The position numbers were made by a program, and so were the translations under genes. From NCBI GenBank assembly GCA_000310025.1, contig FN649747.1, positions 1,647,452-1,711,451 of the forward strand: a DNA stretch of 64,000 nt, read 5' to 3'. Shown piece by piece: positions 11,511 to 23,882 of the stretch. How positions within the stretch are numbered: the first letter of the stretch is position 1; each line of letters opens with the position of its first letter. The notes below the pieces were generated by a model. That model saw nothing but the letters and a program-made list of their open reading frames with translations, was not told where the DNA came from and searched no databases. This DNA is from Ectocarpus siliculosus. Its lineage: Eukaryota; Sar; Phaeophyceae; Ectocarpales; Ectocarpaceae.

Positions 11511-13060
11511 ATGAACAGCGTGCTCATCTGCAACCCGGACGGGAAGCTTCTCCTGTCGAGGTATTTCGAGGCACAGAGTCATGGATCAGAGTGCGCTTTC
11601 GAACCCTCCTCAGGCGGTGAACACACGGCGGCGGGTTCGTTGAGAGATACCGCCAAGGGTCGAAGCTCAACCCTTTCGGAAGTGCTGGGGCAGACGAGGC
11701 ATCTCTGGACGAAGGGCACGTCAGAGTGCCCTCAGGTCGCCCGGGCTAAGGTGTGGATCGTGAATCAGTTGGGACGAACCTGCTGTGTTGGAGTAGCCTA
11801 CTCAGAGATACACACGCGATCATGCCTTGAATAGAGCCAGCCCGAACAGCGGTTCAACATCCGCAACCTGCGACGGCAAGGGTGCCCACTGTCTATGGCC
11901 ACCGTACAAATATAAGAGGGTGGCTCCGTGGACAGCCGCATTCTTGCTTCCTTCCTCGTCCCAGCATTGATACCATAGCAATATAACCAATGTTTTGTTC
12001 CAGGTTTTTCGTTTCGTCCTCGCCAGCCCACCCACAACTCCGTACACCAGTACAGAGCCGGAAAAAAGTAGACTACATCATTCATTGCGCTGCTCAAACA
12101 CGCCACACACGGGACGGCAATGCTTGTGGGTGAATTGCGCATGGCAGGGAGGGCTGATCATTGTGTTTGGAGCAGTAGAAGATCTCCTCCTGTTCCTGTG
12201 CGGCTCTGGGGAATGTGACGAGCTTACTTTGGCTGACATGCTGGCAACGCTTGCGAAGGTCATTGTGGCCTTGTGCAGACAGGGCGGCAAACACCAGAGG
12301 GCCACGGAAACGGTGGGTACTGCAACAACCTGTTCCCCATTTGGCAAGAGCTGAACGTCGGGTTGCACATGGGGCAGCGAGAGCATCGTGTAATGTGTCA
12401 AAGCGGGGGCCCTATCTCACGTTTACTCACAAAGTAGTGCATACACAAGTTTAGTGTTTGCTGCACGATTCTGTGACGCTTTTCAGCGATGGGCACGTGT
12501 GTCTTGCACAAGTATCTCACGATGATCATGGGGGCAAACGTGGAGCGACACCTCGCGGTGAAAACATACCAGTTCAATAGTGCGATTTTCAGTACACAAC
12601 CAAAAGTGCGGCTCTACAGTAGTAGTGCATATGCACCTGTAGGGTTTACCGCGATCGAGCGCAGCTCAATGTGCTAGTATATTTTGGGTGTGTTGACTTT
12701 TTGTGCTGACTCGGTCGTAAAAATCGCAAGCCCTTCGGGCTTACCAAATGTCTATGTACTGTACGCCCCCCATGTTGCTTCCTCCAGCTAGCTCGTTTCC
12801 ACTGAACTCAACGTTGTGCCTCACTCGCTTGCATTGCCGTGTCCGCAATGACAACACGCGACGGTACGACTGATCACGAGCAGGCTTTCCTGTCGAGCAA
12901 CGGCACGAGCAGCATCTACAGCAAGGCCTGCCTCGTCATCGACGAAATGATTCCCGGGGGTATCCTGGAATCCCTAGACTCTGACGCCATCTTGAGTTCT
13001 ATCAAGCTGCAAAAACCCACCTCAGCAGCACCGGTTGCCGGCTCGAAAAAGGGGCGATGA
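11511..13060 (+). CDS. TSPOON: TSPOON/LOLITA-like small subunit of the TSET/TPLATE adaptor complex
   Basis: Three exons with consistent phase-0 junctions, 11511-11750, 12148-12312 and 12884-13060, give 193 residues. The product opens with MNSVLICNPDGKLLLSRYF, the first strand of a longin fold. It continues with LLLFLCGSGECDELTLADML and ends with CLVIDEMIPGGILES...KLQKP. The order D-EL-L-A followed by C-L-x-DE-hydrophobic-GGILE resembles plant LOLITA (D-ELAL, then CLCLDE...G-LE, and RLKPP at the end) more than AP sigma or COPI zeta chains. TSET complexes act in endocytosis at the plasma membrane. An extra Ser/Gly/His-rich stretch of about 35 residues follows the first strand. Sigma-AP or zeta-COP remain possible alternatives. 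Confidence 0.66.
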
Positions 13061-13069
13061 GACATCGTC

Positions 13070-14270
13070 TGGAGATTCCCCCGCGTTTACTTCCGTCAAC
13101 TGGAGCCTAGCTTACGAAGCCGGCTACAGTCAACTTGACGCCGTAGGCAAGGTTACATCCAAGGCTGGTATTCTCGTCATAGCTGGGCAAGTTTGTTTGA
13201 AGTACATATCCTGTACAGTAGTAGCAGTGTGGTTGGTTTGCTAAGGCCTGGGGTAGCAGTTCTTGGGCTGCCAGCTGGGCTGCCGTTCTTTCTCAAGTTT
13301 ACATGCGTCTCTTGGAACAGGCGCGTGATGTGCGTGTTGGTATTGGCTTTCCATCGGGCTAAGGGAGGATAAAGAGTTGGTGGCGTGGATTGTGCACAAC
13401 CCATCGAAAGGGATAAGGGTCCGCCTACGGGGAACTGAAAAGCGGGTACACTTCCTTACTCCACGCAAAGATTCGTGGTCTATTCCGCAACAATAAGGCT
13501 ATGGAGCAGTACATATTTGCACCTCTACTGTAGATGTCAAGGAGCGCAATCAATCGTAAACATAGCACAGCCTGCAGCCCTAACATTGTGACCTGATCGT
13601 ATGGCACAACAGCGAACAAGAACAACACGCCTACTGCCTAGAGCAAAGAGGGTTGCACGTGACCGTTGGACCAACAAAACCTGGTTTGTTTTCACTCTGT
13701 AGGCCCGTCCCTGCCCCGAACCTTGGAGTTGCCACTGGCCTCCTTGATGACAAATGGCATGTAGATACCATGAGGGACACACATTAAAACTGAAATGAAT
13801 GATGCATCAATTCATCATCTGTTGTTTCCCCGCTGGCACACACCTTGTTGCGGACGGTGACTCAAAATCTCGTCAGCGGTATTCAGCACAATGCTCTATT
13901 TACTGCGACCGCGTAGTTTTCCCGACCGCATCGCAGTGCGAAGTCGTGACCTCAACATCTCACGTTTTTAGACTAGCCAAGCAACATGGTCACGAGCTGG
14001 GGTAGAAACGACCAGCCCGTACACGAGCAGAAACAGGTCGAGCGAGTGCGCCTGAAGAAAACAAAGTGGCACTACAGCACGCGTGTATGTAAATCCAACA
14101 AGAGCCATTGTGGAAAAGAGGGAATCGTCCTCGACAGACATTGGGGAGATTGTACCTTTATGAAGGTGGTCTCCACACAAGACAAGAAATATTCACATAC
14201 GCAGACACACACAACACGCTAAAATTCACCGACTCCACAACAAAAGGGGCCACGCTGTGAAAACAAGAAC
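13070..14270. other. Spacer between convergent gene ends
   Basis: This lies between the 3' end of the TSPOON-like gene (plus) and the stop codon of the p24 gene (minus). No credible exon was found; part of it is expected to be 3' UTR of both genes, which is often long in brown algae. Confidence 0.4.
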
Positions 14271-14279
14271 GAAGGCAGG

Positions 14280-17200
14280 CTAGAGAATGCGCTTGGTCTC
14301 GAAGAAGCGGCGAATGTAAGACAGCTGGGTCCAGGACACCCACACCAGCACAGCGGCTTCAACGAACGTACACCACATGAGCCTTGAGCTGGTTTGCTTC
14401 ACGTCTGGTCCGTGGCGTGCATCGCAGCAGCGGAAGGAAAGAGGGTAGCATTAAGACGCGCGTCAAGCGCAAGCGGGCAACAAGGGTGGCATTGCCAAGA
14501 CAACAGAGGGAAGGTCAGTGGATGCTGCGCTAGGAAAAGCAATGGGAACCTCTCAATGTCCCCTTTTGATAGCATGCTCTGGTAGGAGCGTGAAAGAGCA
14601 CAGAGCCACGTCATGCGACAAGCCTGCTTGCGAATGTCTTCCATACTCATCCATATATTCACCACTCAGGAAAACACTGGAAACATTAAGGCCGCGTGAA
14701 TCGAACGGGCCAGGCTCATGCCACCGCACCCACGTGTAGAGCATGCGCGACTATTTCGCAACTACGCCATGGTACATGGAGCGCAACCACCAGGAACAAT
14801 GTACCAGTGAGTGCAAGGCAGATCGCCGACAGTCGGCACCATCACCCTCACTTTCACGGTGGTACTCCTCACGGCCTCGCATGTAGCTCTCGTGGTCGTT
14901 GAACACGGACAGAGTTTCCACGAGGATGTCTGCCTCTTCCGCGAGGAAACTAGCCATCACTGTTGGTGGACGCACGATTCGGACACGAAACAAGGCAGCG
15001 GTAACAGACGAGCACGGGGAAAAACGAAAACAGCGCACGAAAATCAACAACCGGTGCAAGAGTTTCTTCGAAGAGAGGACAGAGAGGCATGTTCAACGAA
15101 TTTATTGTTGCTAGAGCAATGGTAGTGCGTGTACACGAAATCGTATGCGTGCAAACAGGCAGACAGGTTTCGAGATTGGGGGAACTCTGGGCAGCGAACG
15201 TCCAGCCTTTGATTTGACCCCAAAAAACCTTGCGGCGACAATGACGGTGGTACACGAAAAGATGAAACTGGTGCATCACCTTTGTCTTCGACCGACACGT
15301 CCGCCATCGATTGCAGATCTTCCACATCTTTGCCCAGTCGAAGCCCAAACCCTGGAAGCAAGAGGATAACACGAAACGTCCAAGAATTGACAAGACAGAG
15401 CAGCATGACGGGGGCAAATATCATGCGTCCGATGTAGTGTAAAAAGCGGGCATACGTGATGTGCGAGATATTGATAAAAGCGTGAACAGCATCGTCAAAC
15501 GAGAACAATCGACAACAAACACAACCGGGTGAGTGCTCGACGTGACGGACGCCGTGGAGAGCATTCATCGCACCCTACCTACCGTGCAAGCGACAGCGTA
15601 CGTCGTTCATCCATGACACCGAAAATATGGCGCCGCCCAACCGGCCAGTTTCGTTCCAAGAGAAAGACGGCCAAGCGCTTTTTCTCGGCAGAAGTCGTCA
15701 CGGCACCACACCATCCCAGGAAAAAACGAACATGGCATCAACACGGTGACAGTACCGACCGGCAGTACGGGGAACGGCCGTGTTTTTCGTTTACCGCTTA
15801 CCGCTTCCCCCAACAAGTGTGGAAGTGCATATAGGAGCGAACAGAGAAACAATCAACTTTTTGCCCCGTGATGTACCAACCCACACGATGGTTTCATGAA
15901 CTCATCATTTCATGTGGAGGCCCAGGTTCCAATTCTCCAAACCTCCCTAGACTTCTCGGAGCTTCAATGCGACAAAAGGCATGAACATTTAGTGCTTCGG
16001 CACGAGCCATACTTCCAAGAGCGCTGCGGTCCTTCGTACTCGAGGACCCGACATGGAATACGCAAGGGCATCATGTCTGTCACCATGAAACTCAAGGGAA
16101 AAACGGCAACAGGTATTACAGCAAGCTCGACAGAGTGCCAGGAAGTGTACTGTACGTTCCCGCACCTAACAAAACGTAAATGTCGGGTCCAGGCCCAACC
16201 TCTTTGTTGGTCGTCACCGTCTAGCACAGTTAATATGAAGAGTGCAGCGTAGAGATCCACTGCTGAGCTGTGCATCGTACCCCTAAATGCCTTAATGTTG
16301 GTGAAAACTTGAGGCTCTCCTTCTCGACGGAAACATGCATGTCTCTGTAGCAAGCTCACCGAAAGTCTTGTAACCCGACTCCTTGGCGTACCAGGAGGGC
16401 ATGTCGTCTGACAGACCGTCGAGGAGCTCCTCGTCATCCTGCCAAACGCCGCGTGGTGCACATTCCAATCGTCCGTGAGTGTGCGCACCACGCCGCCGGG
16501 AGAAAAAAGGCCGGCAGTCGGCAGGACAGATATTAGATGCAAGGCAAAGCCGCAGGTGGGCGGACAACAGCGCAGGCGAGAGCGCCAGGGGGGTTAAAGT
16601 CACGCGGAAGGCTAGCAAGACAAGGAGCACATTCGTCGCTCTGCAGCACCTGCACGAGGCCTGACCGCGCCAGCACTGCCATGTGGTGTAGTCGGTATAG
16701 ATGGCTGGTAGCGCCCGTCGAAATCTCCAGGCACCAATGGACATCAAGGCAAACCGTCACCAAACGCTCACAGGGAACCTTGCCAGCAGCAGCGTTCATG
16801 ATTCCGCGCTCAGGCGAGGCATCCTCGACCATGCGTCCCGGGATGTATTTACTTGGTCGTGGGCGCCTGCCTACCTTCGTCAACGACCGTCAGAATAAAT
16901 TCTTACCCTATAAAAGAAGGAGTCGTCGTCTTCATCTTCCCGCTGTTGCGCCAGCGCCTTCTTCTTCTTCTCTTGGCGCAGGGCGTTCAGGCCGACGAAA
17001 CTAATATGGCATACAAGAGCGGGAACAAGGCGGGTGGTGATCAAACTATGTGCACTACGCATGACCACCGGCGCTTCACCACCGGAGCAACAGTGTTCAG
17101 AATGCAGCAAAAATGCGGCACCCACTCCCGGTATCGCACAGGCTTCGAGGTTAGGGAGGTTTGAACTATTCGCAGCAGCGCTCCTCCAACGACCTCAGGA

Positions 17201-20200
17201 GTGCAGGTGTGTGTGGCTATAACTGCTGGAGCGTTCACCAGCAAACCCCCGTATAACAGCCGCTACATATCCGACACGAAACACTATGATTCGGAAGATA
17301 GCAGGAACGACAAAAACAAAATCCCAAACTCTTTCAGCAGCACTGCTGTTATCCGGCCCCAGCACGGGTGGTCACCAGCTATGTCGAGACACCGATACAA
17401 CACCAACCAGGTAACGGGAGGCGAAGCGAGTAAGAAGACCACTTCTACGAGGAGACCCTAGGCAGGACAGCAGCCGGATAGCCGCAAAAACAAATACTTG
17501 GGTAGGTATTAGAAAATACACGTACACAGAAAGACTACCTGTGAAACCACGGCAGTCCAAGGGGATGTGTTGAAGTCTTAACAGTGCATGGAAGAAAATC
17601 AGGTATGCACGGCTAGATCATAGGTTTGAAAGTGGTGCAGTACCTGTTCACTTCCGGCACGAGTTTGTTGCGTAGCGATTTGATGCGTTCCTCGCCCCCG
17701 TTGATGAAGCAAAGCTCGTAGTCCCCGTCGTTCGTGGCATCTACCCTGAAGTAATCTTCGCCCAGGTCTGAGTGGGCGGAGGCAACAAAGAGGATATCAC
17801 ACTCTTCCGTTAGAGCAGTGCACGCGCTCGGGTGAAAGAAGAAGAGCAGCTGCTTGAACGAAAAGAGAGAAGGCGCTGCTGACACCGAAGACAAAATCGG
17901 CACGTGTGGACCACAGGAGGTACCAGTCGTGCCATCAACAACAAGTCTTGATCTCGAAATACAGCGACAGTGAGAGCAAGTAGTGTCGAGCAGCAATAGT
18001 TACTTGCTTTTTATTCTGTTGGTTGTCAGTCCCATCGCTTGTCTCCACCAGCCTAGCCTCCGACTACAGCCGCCGTCCTTGGCTCCGCCTGAGCCTGCCT
18101 CCCCACTAACCCCCCGTGGCTTTCCCGCTGTGGTACACCCCCCTTCTGCTCGTGTGGCCAACAGGGCCAAGCAGTTATCTTTGCTCGGTAAAAAAATAAC
18201 TCAACATCCAGCCAGCTCTTTCAAAACGGAGCATGAGGACGAGGAATAGAGCCCACGCACAAACCATCCCACAAGTTCAATGTTGAAACCACAAGGACGA
18301 CGCGTGAATCCGCACTAACAAACGCCCATATGCTGTGTAGGGTGCATTTAACCCCCGAGGCGATGCACCTACCTTCCTTCCTGTAGAGCAGTTTGTTATC
18401 GCCCCTCTTTTGAAGAATAACCATGGTGTTCTTCACAGGGTAGCCCAGGACCTGATATGCAGCGTGTACGCACGAAAACCGCAGACCGACCGGCAGAACG
18501 CAAAAGTAAAGTGTCACAATCAAGAGCCGAATTATCCCACTGACGAGAAACAGCAGTTCAGCGGCTGTGCCTGGGACACGATGTCCCTTTAAGAAGCCTT
18601 TGCAAAGCCAGTCTGTACGGCCGTTCTACGGAATCTCATTTCGGATCGTCGTCGGCGTGCGAACATCAATTCTTTGCTTGCCCAACGAACTCTGTACGAT
18701 ATCCACCGCGCGGTAGCCTGCGTATCCCGGGTACCAGGAGGATGCGAGAGATGGCACCCCGCCTAGACCGACTTTCAAAGCTCGATTGCTCCCAAAACAA
18801 GTGGGTGCGAAAATAGCCCGATAAGTCCACGGAAAGCCCTTGACGAAATGTTTCCAAAGCCACCATTGTTGGTGTTTTCACAAGCTTGGTTGGGGAGCAA
18901 TCGAGCTTTGAGCTTCGAAAATCGGTCTAGCGGGGGTGCCATCTCTCGCTTCCTTACGGTACTTTGAACGGTGGGGCGTGTGTGCCACATCTACGGGTCA
19001 AGAGTTCTTCCCGGGACACGTTCCACTTTCGCCCGACGCCCTGCACTGCACCGATGCCAGTCCTACCAAAGGTGAGACACGTGCAAGCTTATGAATTGTA
19101 CAAGTGGCTGCAGTGTGTGAAAGAGGCGATCTCACACAGCTGAGGATAAACGCGAAGGGTAGACGCGAAGGATAGAAAAGTACAACACACCCGAAACGTA
19201 CTTCCGTGCGCGAGCGCGCTCCTGACAGATTTCGGCATGCAAGGTGTATCATGATGTGGCTTGAGCATCGTCCGGGGCAAGGGCTCGTGGTGTTCGCCGG
19301 TCATTTAGTTGTTGCTTTCGTTGGAAATGTGACCGTGCCAACGCCAACACAGTCGCAAGCGGGCTCATGTCCGTAGCTTATCAGCGAACCCATATTGACA
19401 GCTGCTGTGAAAATACCAACACTCCTGTCTCTAAAAGAGCAAAACATTATTCAATATCAGTAAACTACGGCGGGATACCGCTCACGCACAGCTTGGAATA
19501 AACAGCATCGCGGCTGAATGCGCTGCAGTGTATCAACGTGGGGCAGGCGAGCGTGACGGTTGGTGTCTACTGTAGAACTTCTGAGGTGTGAGGAATACCC
19601 GCGTACACAGGCTACATATGCATTTTTTTTTCTTCTTCACTTAAATCAGCGCTCACAGAACTAGTTGCCGTTTACTCCAACGCGTGGTCACACAGAAGGG
19701 CTCCTCTCTACCCTCCCCTCCTGCGGTACCTTGCCTGCGATTTTTAATGCGAGAAGAGTTCAGCACTCTCTTCCCTCTGTGTACACACCAACTAGCGCTA
19801 TCCACAATATAGGGCAGGAGCGGAAGCGAGAGGAAAACTCACTTTGCAAGAAAAGCTCACTCACGCCGGGATTCGAACCACTGACCTAACCTTCAGAAAG
19901 TTTCGAGGATACCAACTAGACCACCGGGGCGACCGAATGGAATGGCGGCCTCTCGTTGTTCGACGGGAGCGTGACACCGCCCACGGGAAACTACATATAT
20001 ATTTTGAACTAACAGCAACTTGTTGCGTTTATATTTCGTGTCGTGTAAAAAGTAGAAAGCCAATCGCGTTGTCCGCTTCCAAAACAGTATCGCAGCCGAG
20101 GAACATGTCCGAATCCCACCACAAGGTGGGGAGCAGGGAGCAGAATTCTCGATTGAGTTCCCCCGCAAAAATGCCATCTCCCGACTAAACCAATCGAGGA

Positions 20201-20698
20201 TGCAACACTCCGGTCGACGGTTCGCCGCATTTCGTCCCAATTTGTCTTTCGTTGAACCGCTGCTGCTGCTGGCTGCCGTCTGTTTCGCTCGCGTGTTGAG
20301 CTCCAAATGTGCGAGGAGTTCCAAGCTTGTTCTATGAACCGGTCGGTGTCTGTGCGTCTATGTAGAGTCGGGCATGCGGGGGATACGTCCTGCTGCGACG
20401 GATTTCAAGGGGCAGTCTATCGCCAAAGGTGTTTGGGAAATATCTTCTTCCTAACCGAAAGGCGCTGCTTGGTAACCGAAGTGCCTCATACCTCGAAGTT
20501 GGCGTTAATGGTGTTGCCCTGCTTGGCAACGACGATAGCACAGGCGATGCTCCCGTCGTCCACATCCATCGTCATCGAATTGACGCTGGTCACCAGCAGA
20601 GCAACCAAGCACACGGAAGTAACTCGCAGCGGCCCATGCCATCTTGCAACCCGTGCAGCCCCTGGCCCTCCTCTTCGTCCCATCATGGCGCAGCACAC
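14280..20698 (-). CDS. p24/TMED-family (emp24/GOLD) cargo receptor
   Basis: Five exons, 20698-20492, 18451-18373, 17803-17644, 14949-14852 and 14404-14280, have splice sites and phases that all agree and give 222 residues, the usual p24 length. Exon 1 has a signal peptide (LRVTSVCLVALLVTSVNS) and the start of the GOLD domain (DGSIAC...NANFE). Exons 2 and 3 hold its middle and end (MVILQKRGDNKLLYRK; DYFRVDATNDGDYELCFING). Exon 4 is the coiled coil, ending SYMRGREEYHRE. Exon 5 is SSRLMW, a transmembrane helix (FVEAAVLVWVSWTQLSYI) and a cytosolic tail RRFFETKRIL with the diphenylalanine COP-binding signal and basic residues. p24 proteins cycle between ER and Golgi as cargo adaptors for COPI and COPII. 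The gene is head to head with DCAF13. Intron 3 is 2.7 kb and may hold other sequence. Confidence 0.9.
14950..17643 (-). other. Large p24 intron with exon-like segments
   Basis: Within this 2.7-kb intron several minus-strand stretches look exon-like and have usable splice signals. One near 17.0-16.9 kb ends EDEDDDSFFYR before GTAAGA, and one near 16.47-16.38 kb reads DDEELLDGLSDDMPSWYAKE between CAG and GTGAGC. Hydrophobic segments lie near 17.3, 16.0 and 15.5 kb. They do not belong in the p24 reading frame, whose flanking exons join perfectly without them. They could be a nested gene, a decayed gene, or chance. No product is assigned. Confidence 0.25.
18731..18962. mobile_element. MITE copy 2 (about 232 bp)
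   Basis: The ends are GTACC...GCGAGAGATGGCACCCC and the corresponding inverted sequence. Further in, both arms carry a GACCGA-TTTC core followed by AAAGCTCGATTGCTCCC. The core and length match the MITE at 5033-5265, but the outer ends and the middle differ. It lies in the first intron of the p24 gene (between 20492 and 18451). No coding content. Confidence 0.68.
19623..19934 (-). repeat. SINE with tRNA-like head (copy B)
   Basis: Read on the minus strand it begins GTCGCCCCGGTGGTCTAG (an A-box-like word), has GGTTCGAATCC (B box) about 45 bases on, then a body of about 230 bases, and ends in an A-rich tail. It is colinear with the copy at 48355-48669 over nearly its whole length. It lies in intron 1 of the p24 gene. 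Confidence 0.85.
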
Positions 20699-20925
20699 AC
20701 AAGCTCTAGCCTATGTTGTCTCTGCTGCTGGAGGCTGGTGGTTCCGTCGAGGAGCCATGCGGAGGAGGGGTCCCCAGAATCGTTTATGGTGGTACGTGGG
20801 ATACTAGGCCGCGGACCCCCTAGCCTTCGCCCCTCTTGTCGATTGTCGACCCTCCCTGCTCCTCCCACCCAGAGCAAAGGCAGAAGGAAGCAGGCCCTGA
20901 GCGGACAAGAGGAAGAGGGATAACC
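20699..20925. promoter_or_regulatory. Probable bidirectional promoter of p24 and DCAF13
   Basis: Only 227 bp separate the p24 start codon (20698, minus) from the DCAF13 start codon (20926, plus), and both genes are well supported, so promoter and 5' UTR elements of both must lie here or overlap the coding starts. No TATA box was seen. This is inferred from geometry. Confidence 0.65.
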
Positions 20926-23844
20926 ATGAAGGTTAAAACTATTAGCCGCGTGGAGGAGTCCTACACTCGTGACTGCAAGGGTGACCGGCTTCAAGTGCAC
21001 CGAAACCGCGACCCCTCCCTGCATCCTTTTGAAAAGGTATGGTTACCCCGCAACTTTGGTAGACCGGGTGGGGGTGCGTTGTGCGTTGGCTGTTGGCTGA
21101 TCAAGTCGGGACTAGCAAGTTCTTGCGTACAAGTATCATGTTTCCCGTTTGTGGCGGTTCCGTGGACCGATCTCTACGTTGATCGTACAGACTGCAAGGG
21201 CCGAGAGAGTTGTAAATCTTGTCAGCACGTCAGCACCACATGATTGCGCGAAAATTAGAGTGAAACGCGTTGACAGTCTCGCCTGTTTGGAGTCCTTTCC
21301 CCCATACCCGCCCAATCACAACCTAGACCTGTCCGCGCATCACAATTCTACCCTATCCAACGCGACTCCAACCTATTTCCTTTGAAGTGAATCAAACACT
21401 CCCCAACAACGCCTTGCACCTTGGCACATGTTTCTGCCTACTACGCGAACCCACGTAGAAGCAGCACCTAACCAAGGGTACACCTTACTGGCACGCGTGT
21501 AGGTTTGCAGGTTCAGGTTTTAGGTTAGATTCGAGGGGGTTATGGCCGATTCACCTTGTGAGTATACGTGCTTTAGAAACACTGCTGTAATCCTGTGACG
21601 AGGACAATCGCGACGAGCAATAAACTTCCCATTCTGCTCATCCATCCGATCTATGCCGTTGACTATTTCGCTGTTTCTCTTTCGCATCGTCAACGCCCTC
21701 TTTCTTCAAGGCAAGAGAGTACACCCGAGCATTACAGTCAGTAAAGCTTGACAAGATGTTTGCGAAGCCTCTGGTTGGGGCGTTGGATGGGCATGGAGAC
21801 GGCGTGTTCTGCTCCGCCTCAAGCAGGAGAAATCTTGTGCAGTTCTTGTCAGGTGTGGTTGTGTGTGTGTGCCCCTGCAATCGCGCTTGGTGCATGCACA
21901 CGGCGAGACGTGTAGGTGTGAAGACGATTCTTGGACGGCATGCCGAAAGTCTAAATACGCTTTGTCTGAGCTGTGCTCCGGAGTCAGCCTACGACAACGG
22001 TTTCGATGGGCTTGGTGGGTGACAAGAGAGGCAAACCGCTACTCCAACCCGGCGCGGTAGATGTGGGCCCACAGCACCGTGGCCGTTTTATCCTTGATCG
22101 ATGTTTCCTGTGATGCGGGTTATACGAAATTGGAGACATCTGAAACGAGGGGCGTGCCGGTTTGGTGTTTGCCGGATGGCTTGGCATGCCCCCGCCCCGC
22201 CATTTGAATACAAAACGTCAATAACAGAACAGTTTGCTAGGACATATGCCACGAGCCGCTGAGCTAGATATACACAGCACGAACGGCTGATGCTATCTTC
22301 GTGTTTCTGCTGCCGTGTGGGCAATGTGTCGGTGCCTCGCTCTGCGGTTTCATTTGTACGGCATCCAACACGATTGTCAATGTGTTGGTGGAGCAGGCGC
22401 CTGTGACGGGGAGATCCGACTGTGGGACCTGTCGCGGCGCAGCTGCGTGTGGCGGGCGGTTGGACACCAGGGTTTCGTTCGAGGTCTGTCGGTCACCCCG
22501 GACGGAGCCAGCTTCCTGTCCGCGGGGGACGACGGGATGGTCAAGCAGTGGGAGCTCGGCGTGGCATCTGATCTCTCGGAGGTCAGGAGGAAAATCAGTT
22601 TTGTTGACGCAGAAGTTGCTGCCTATGCTGTTGTTGTCATACAAGCGGTCGTATCGAAAAGAACCTGCGAGTGTTGCGTTTAAGGGAGGCCATCGTATGG
22701 CGGAGGTCTCCGTTTCTGTCGAGAGCAAGATGGCATATGTTCGTTGCTACACTGCTGCTGCGCGGTCGTTGCCTGAAGACGTGGCGAGGGAGAAAGGCGT
22801 GGTGATTCGTGGTGGTAGCGACAGCAAGTGTTCGCTGGTACAATATTACTGTACCTGTTTTTGTCCTTGTGTCAACAACGATGCGATGTTCACAATCGTA
22901 ATGCTTGTCAAACCATGCTGCAATGCCGCCCCTTGGCGTGCAGACGCCGGAACCCACGGCGACTTGGATGGGCAAGTCGGGCGGCTTTAAGTCCCTCGAC
23001 CACCACTGGACGGACGCGAAGTTCGCCACGGCTGGAGACTCGGTAGACCTTTGGGACCACAGCAGAGCCGAACCAACGCTCTCGTACCAGTGGGGTGCGG
23101 ACAGCAACAACTGCGTGAGGTGCGTCATCATTGGGACAAGCCCGTCTGTGCCCTCCTCCTATAGTGTCACGGCACCGCACAAGAGACGCAGGAGTGTGTA
23201 CTGTAGGCTACATCGTGCACGACTTGCCGCAGCAACCAGCATTTGACCGCGCTGTCGTCGACGTCGACCGTACGCTCGCCACGCGCCGTCCTCCGTCCGT
23301 CGCTGCCTTGTCGCCCTGGCCTGTCCCAGGTTTAACCCCGCTGAGAGATGTTTGCTTGCGAGCACTGGCTCCAGCCGAGAAGTGTGCCTCTACGATACGA
23401 GAGCGACGGTGCCTATGCGCAAGGTAATTGTCAGTGCGGGGCAAACACGCCGTCAGCAATATCTGTCGGTTGAATCCCACTCCCCCCCGCCGAGATTCCC
23501 AAAATAGCGGTACCGAGGTAAAAAGCGCTGCCCAGCTGTTACCTGACCACGCGCTGGACGCTATTTTGCATGTCCAGCGAAATAACTCCTACCTGGTTCA
23601 CGTCTGCACTCATGTAGACGTCGATCACCCGCACTTGCACCCTTTTAAAGGTGTGTTATATATGTGCAGGTCTGTTTCATCTGACTGCTGTGTGCTGTGT
23701 ATTTGATTGTGCTTGAATTGTTCGGCAATGCTGTGTAGAGGGCGCGATACCACCACCAGAGAGGATCTGACCCTGGTACTCTCGCGTATTTGTTTCAAAT
23801 CTGTCCTATACCTTGGCCTAACGCTTTGTTTCTCTCTTCTCTCT

Positions 23845-23882
<38 letters not shown>

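Noticed and set aside
11511-13060. Coatomer zeta or AP sigma chain
   Set aside because: The family fold is the same, but the spacing and the CLVIDE...GGILES...KLQKP ending fit LOLITA/TSPOON better. Kept only as an alternative in the entry.
20307-20807. 166-codon plus-strand frame
   Set aside because: It is antisense to the p24 first exon, which has a signal peptide, a GOLD start and a matching donor.
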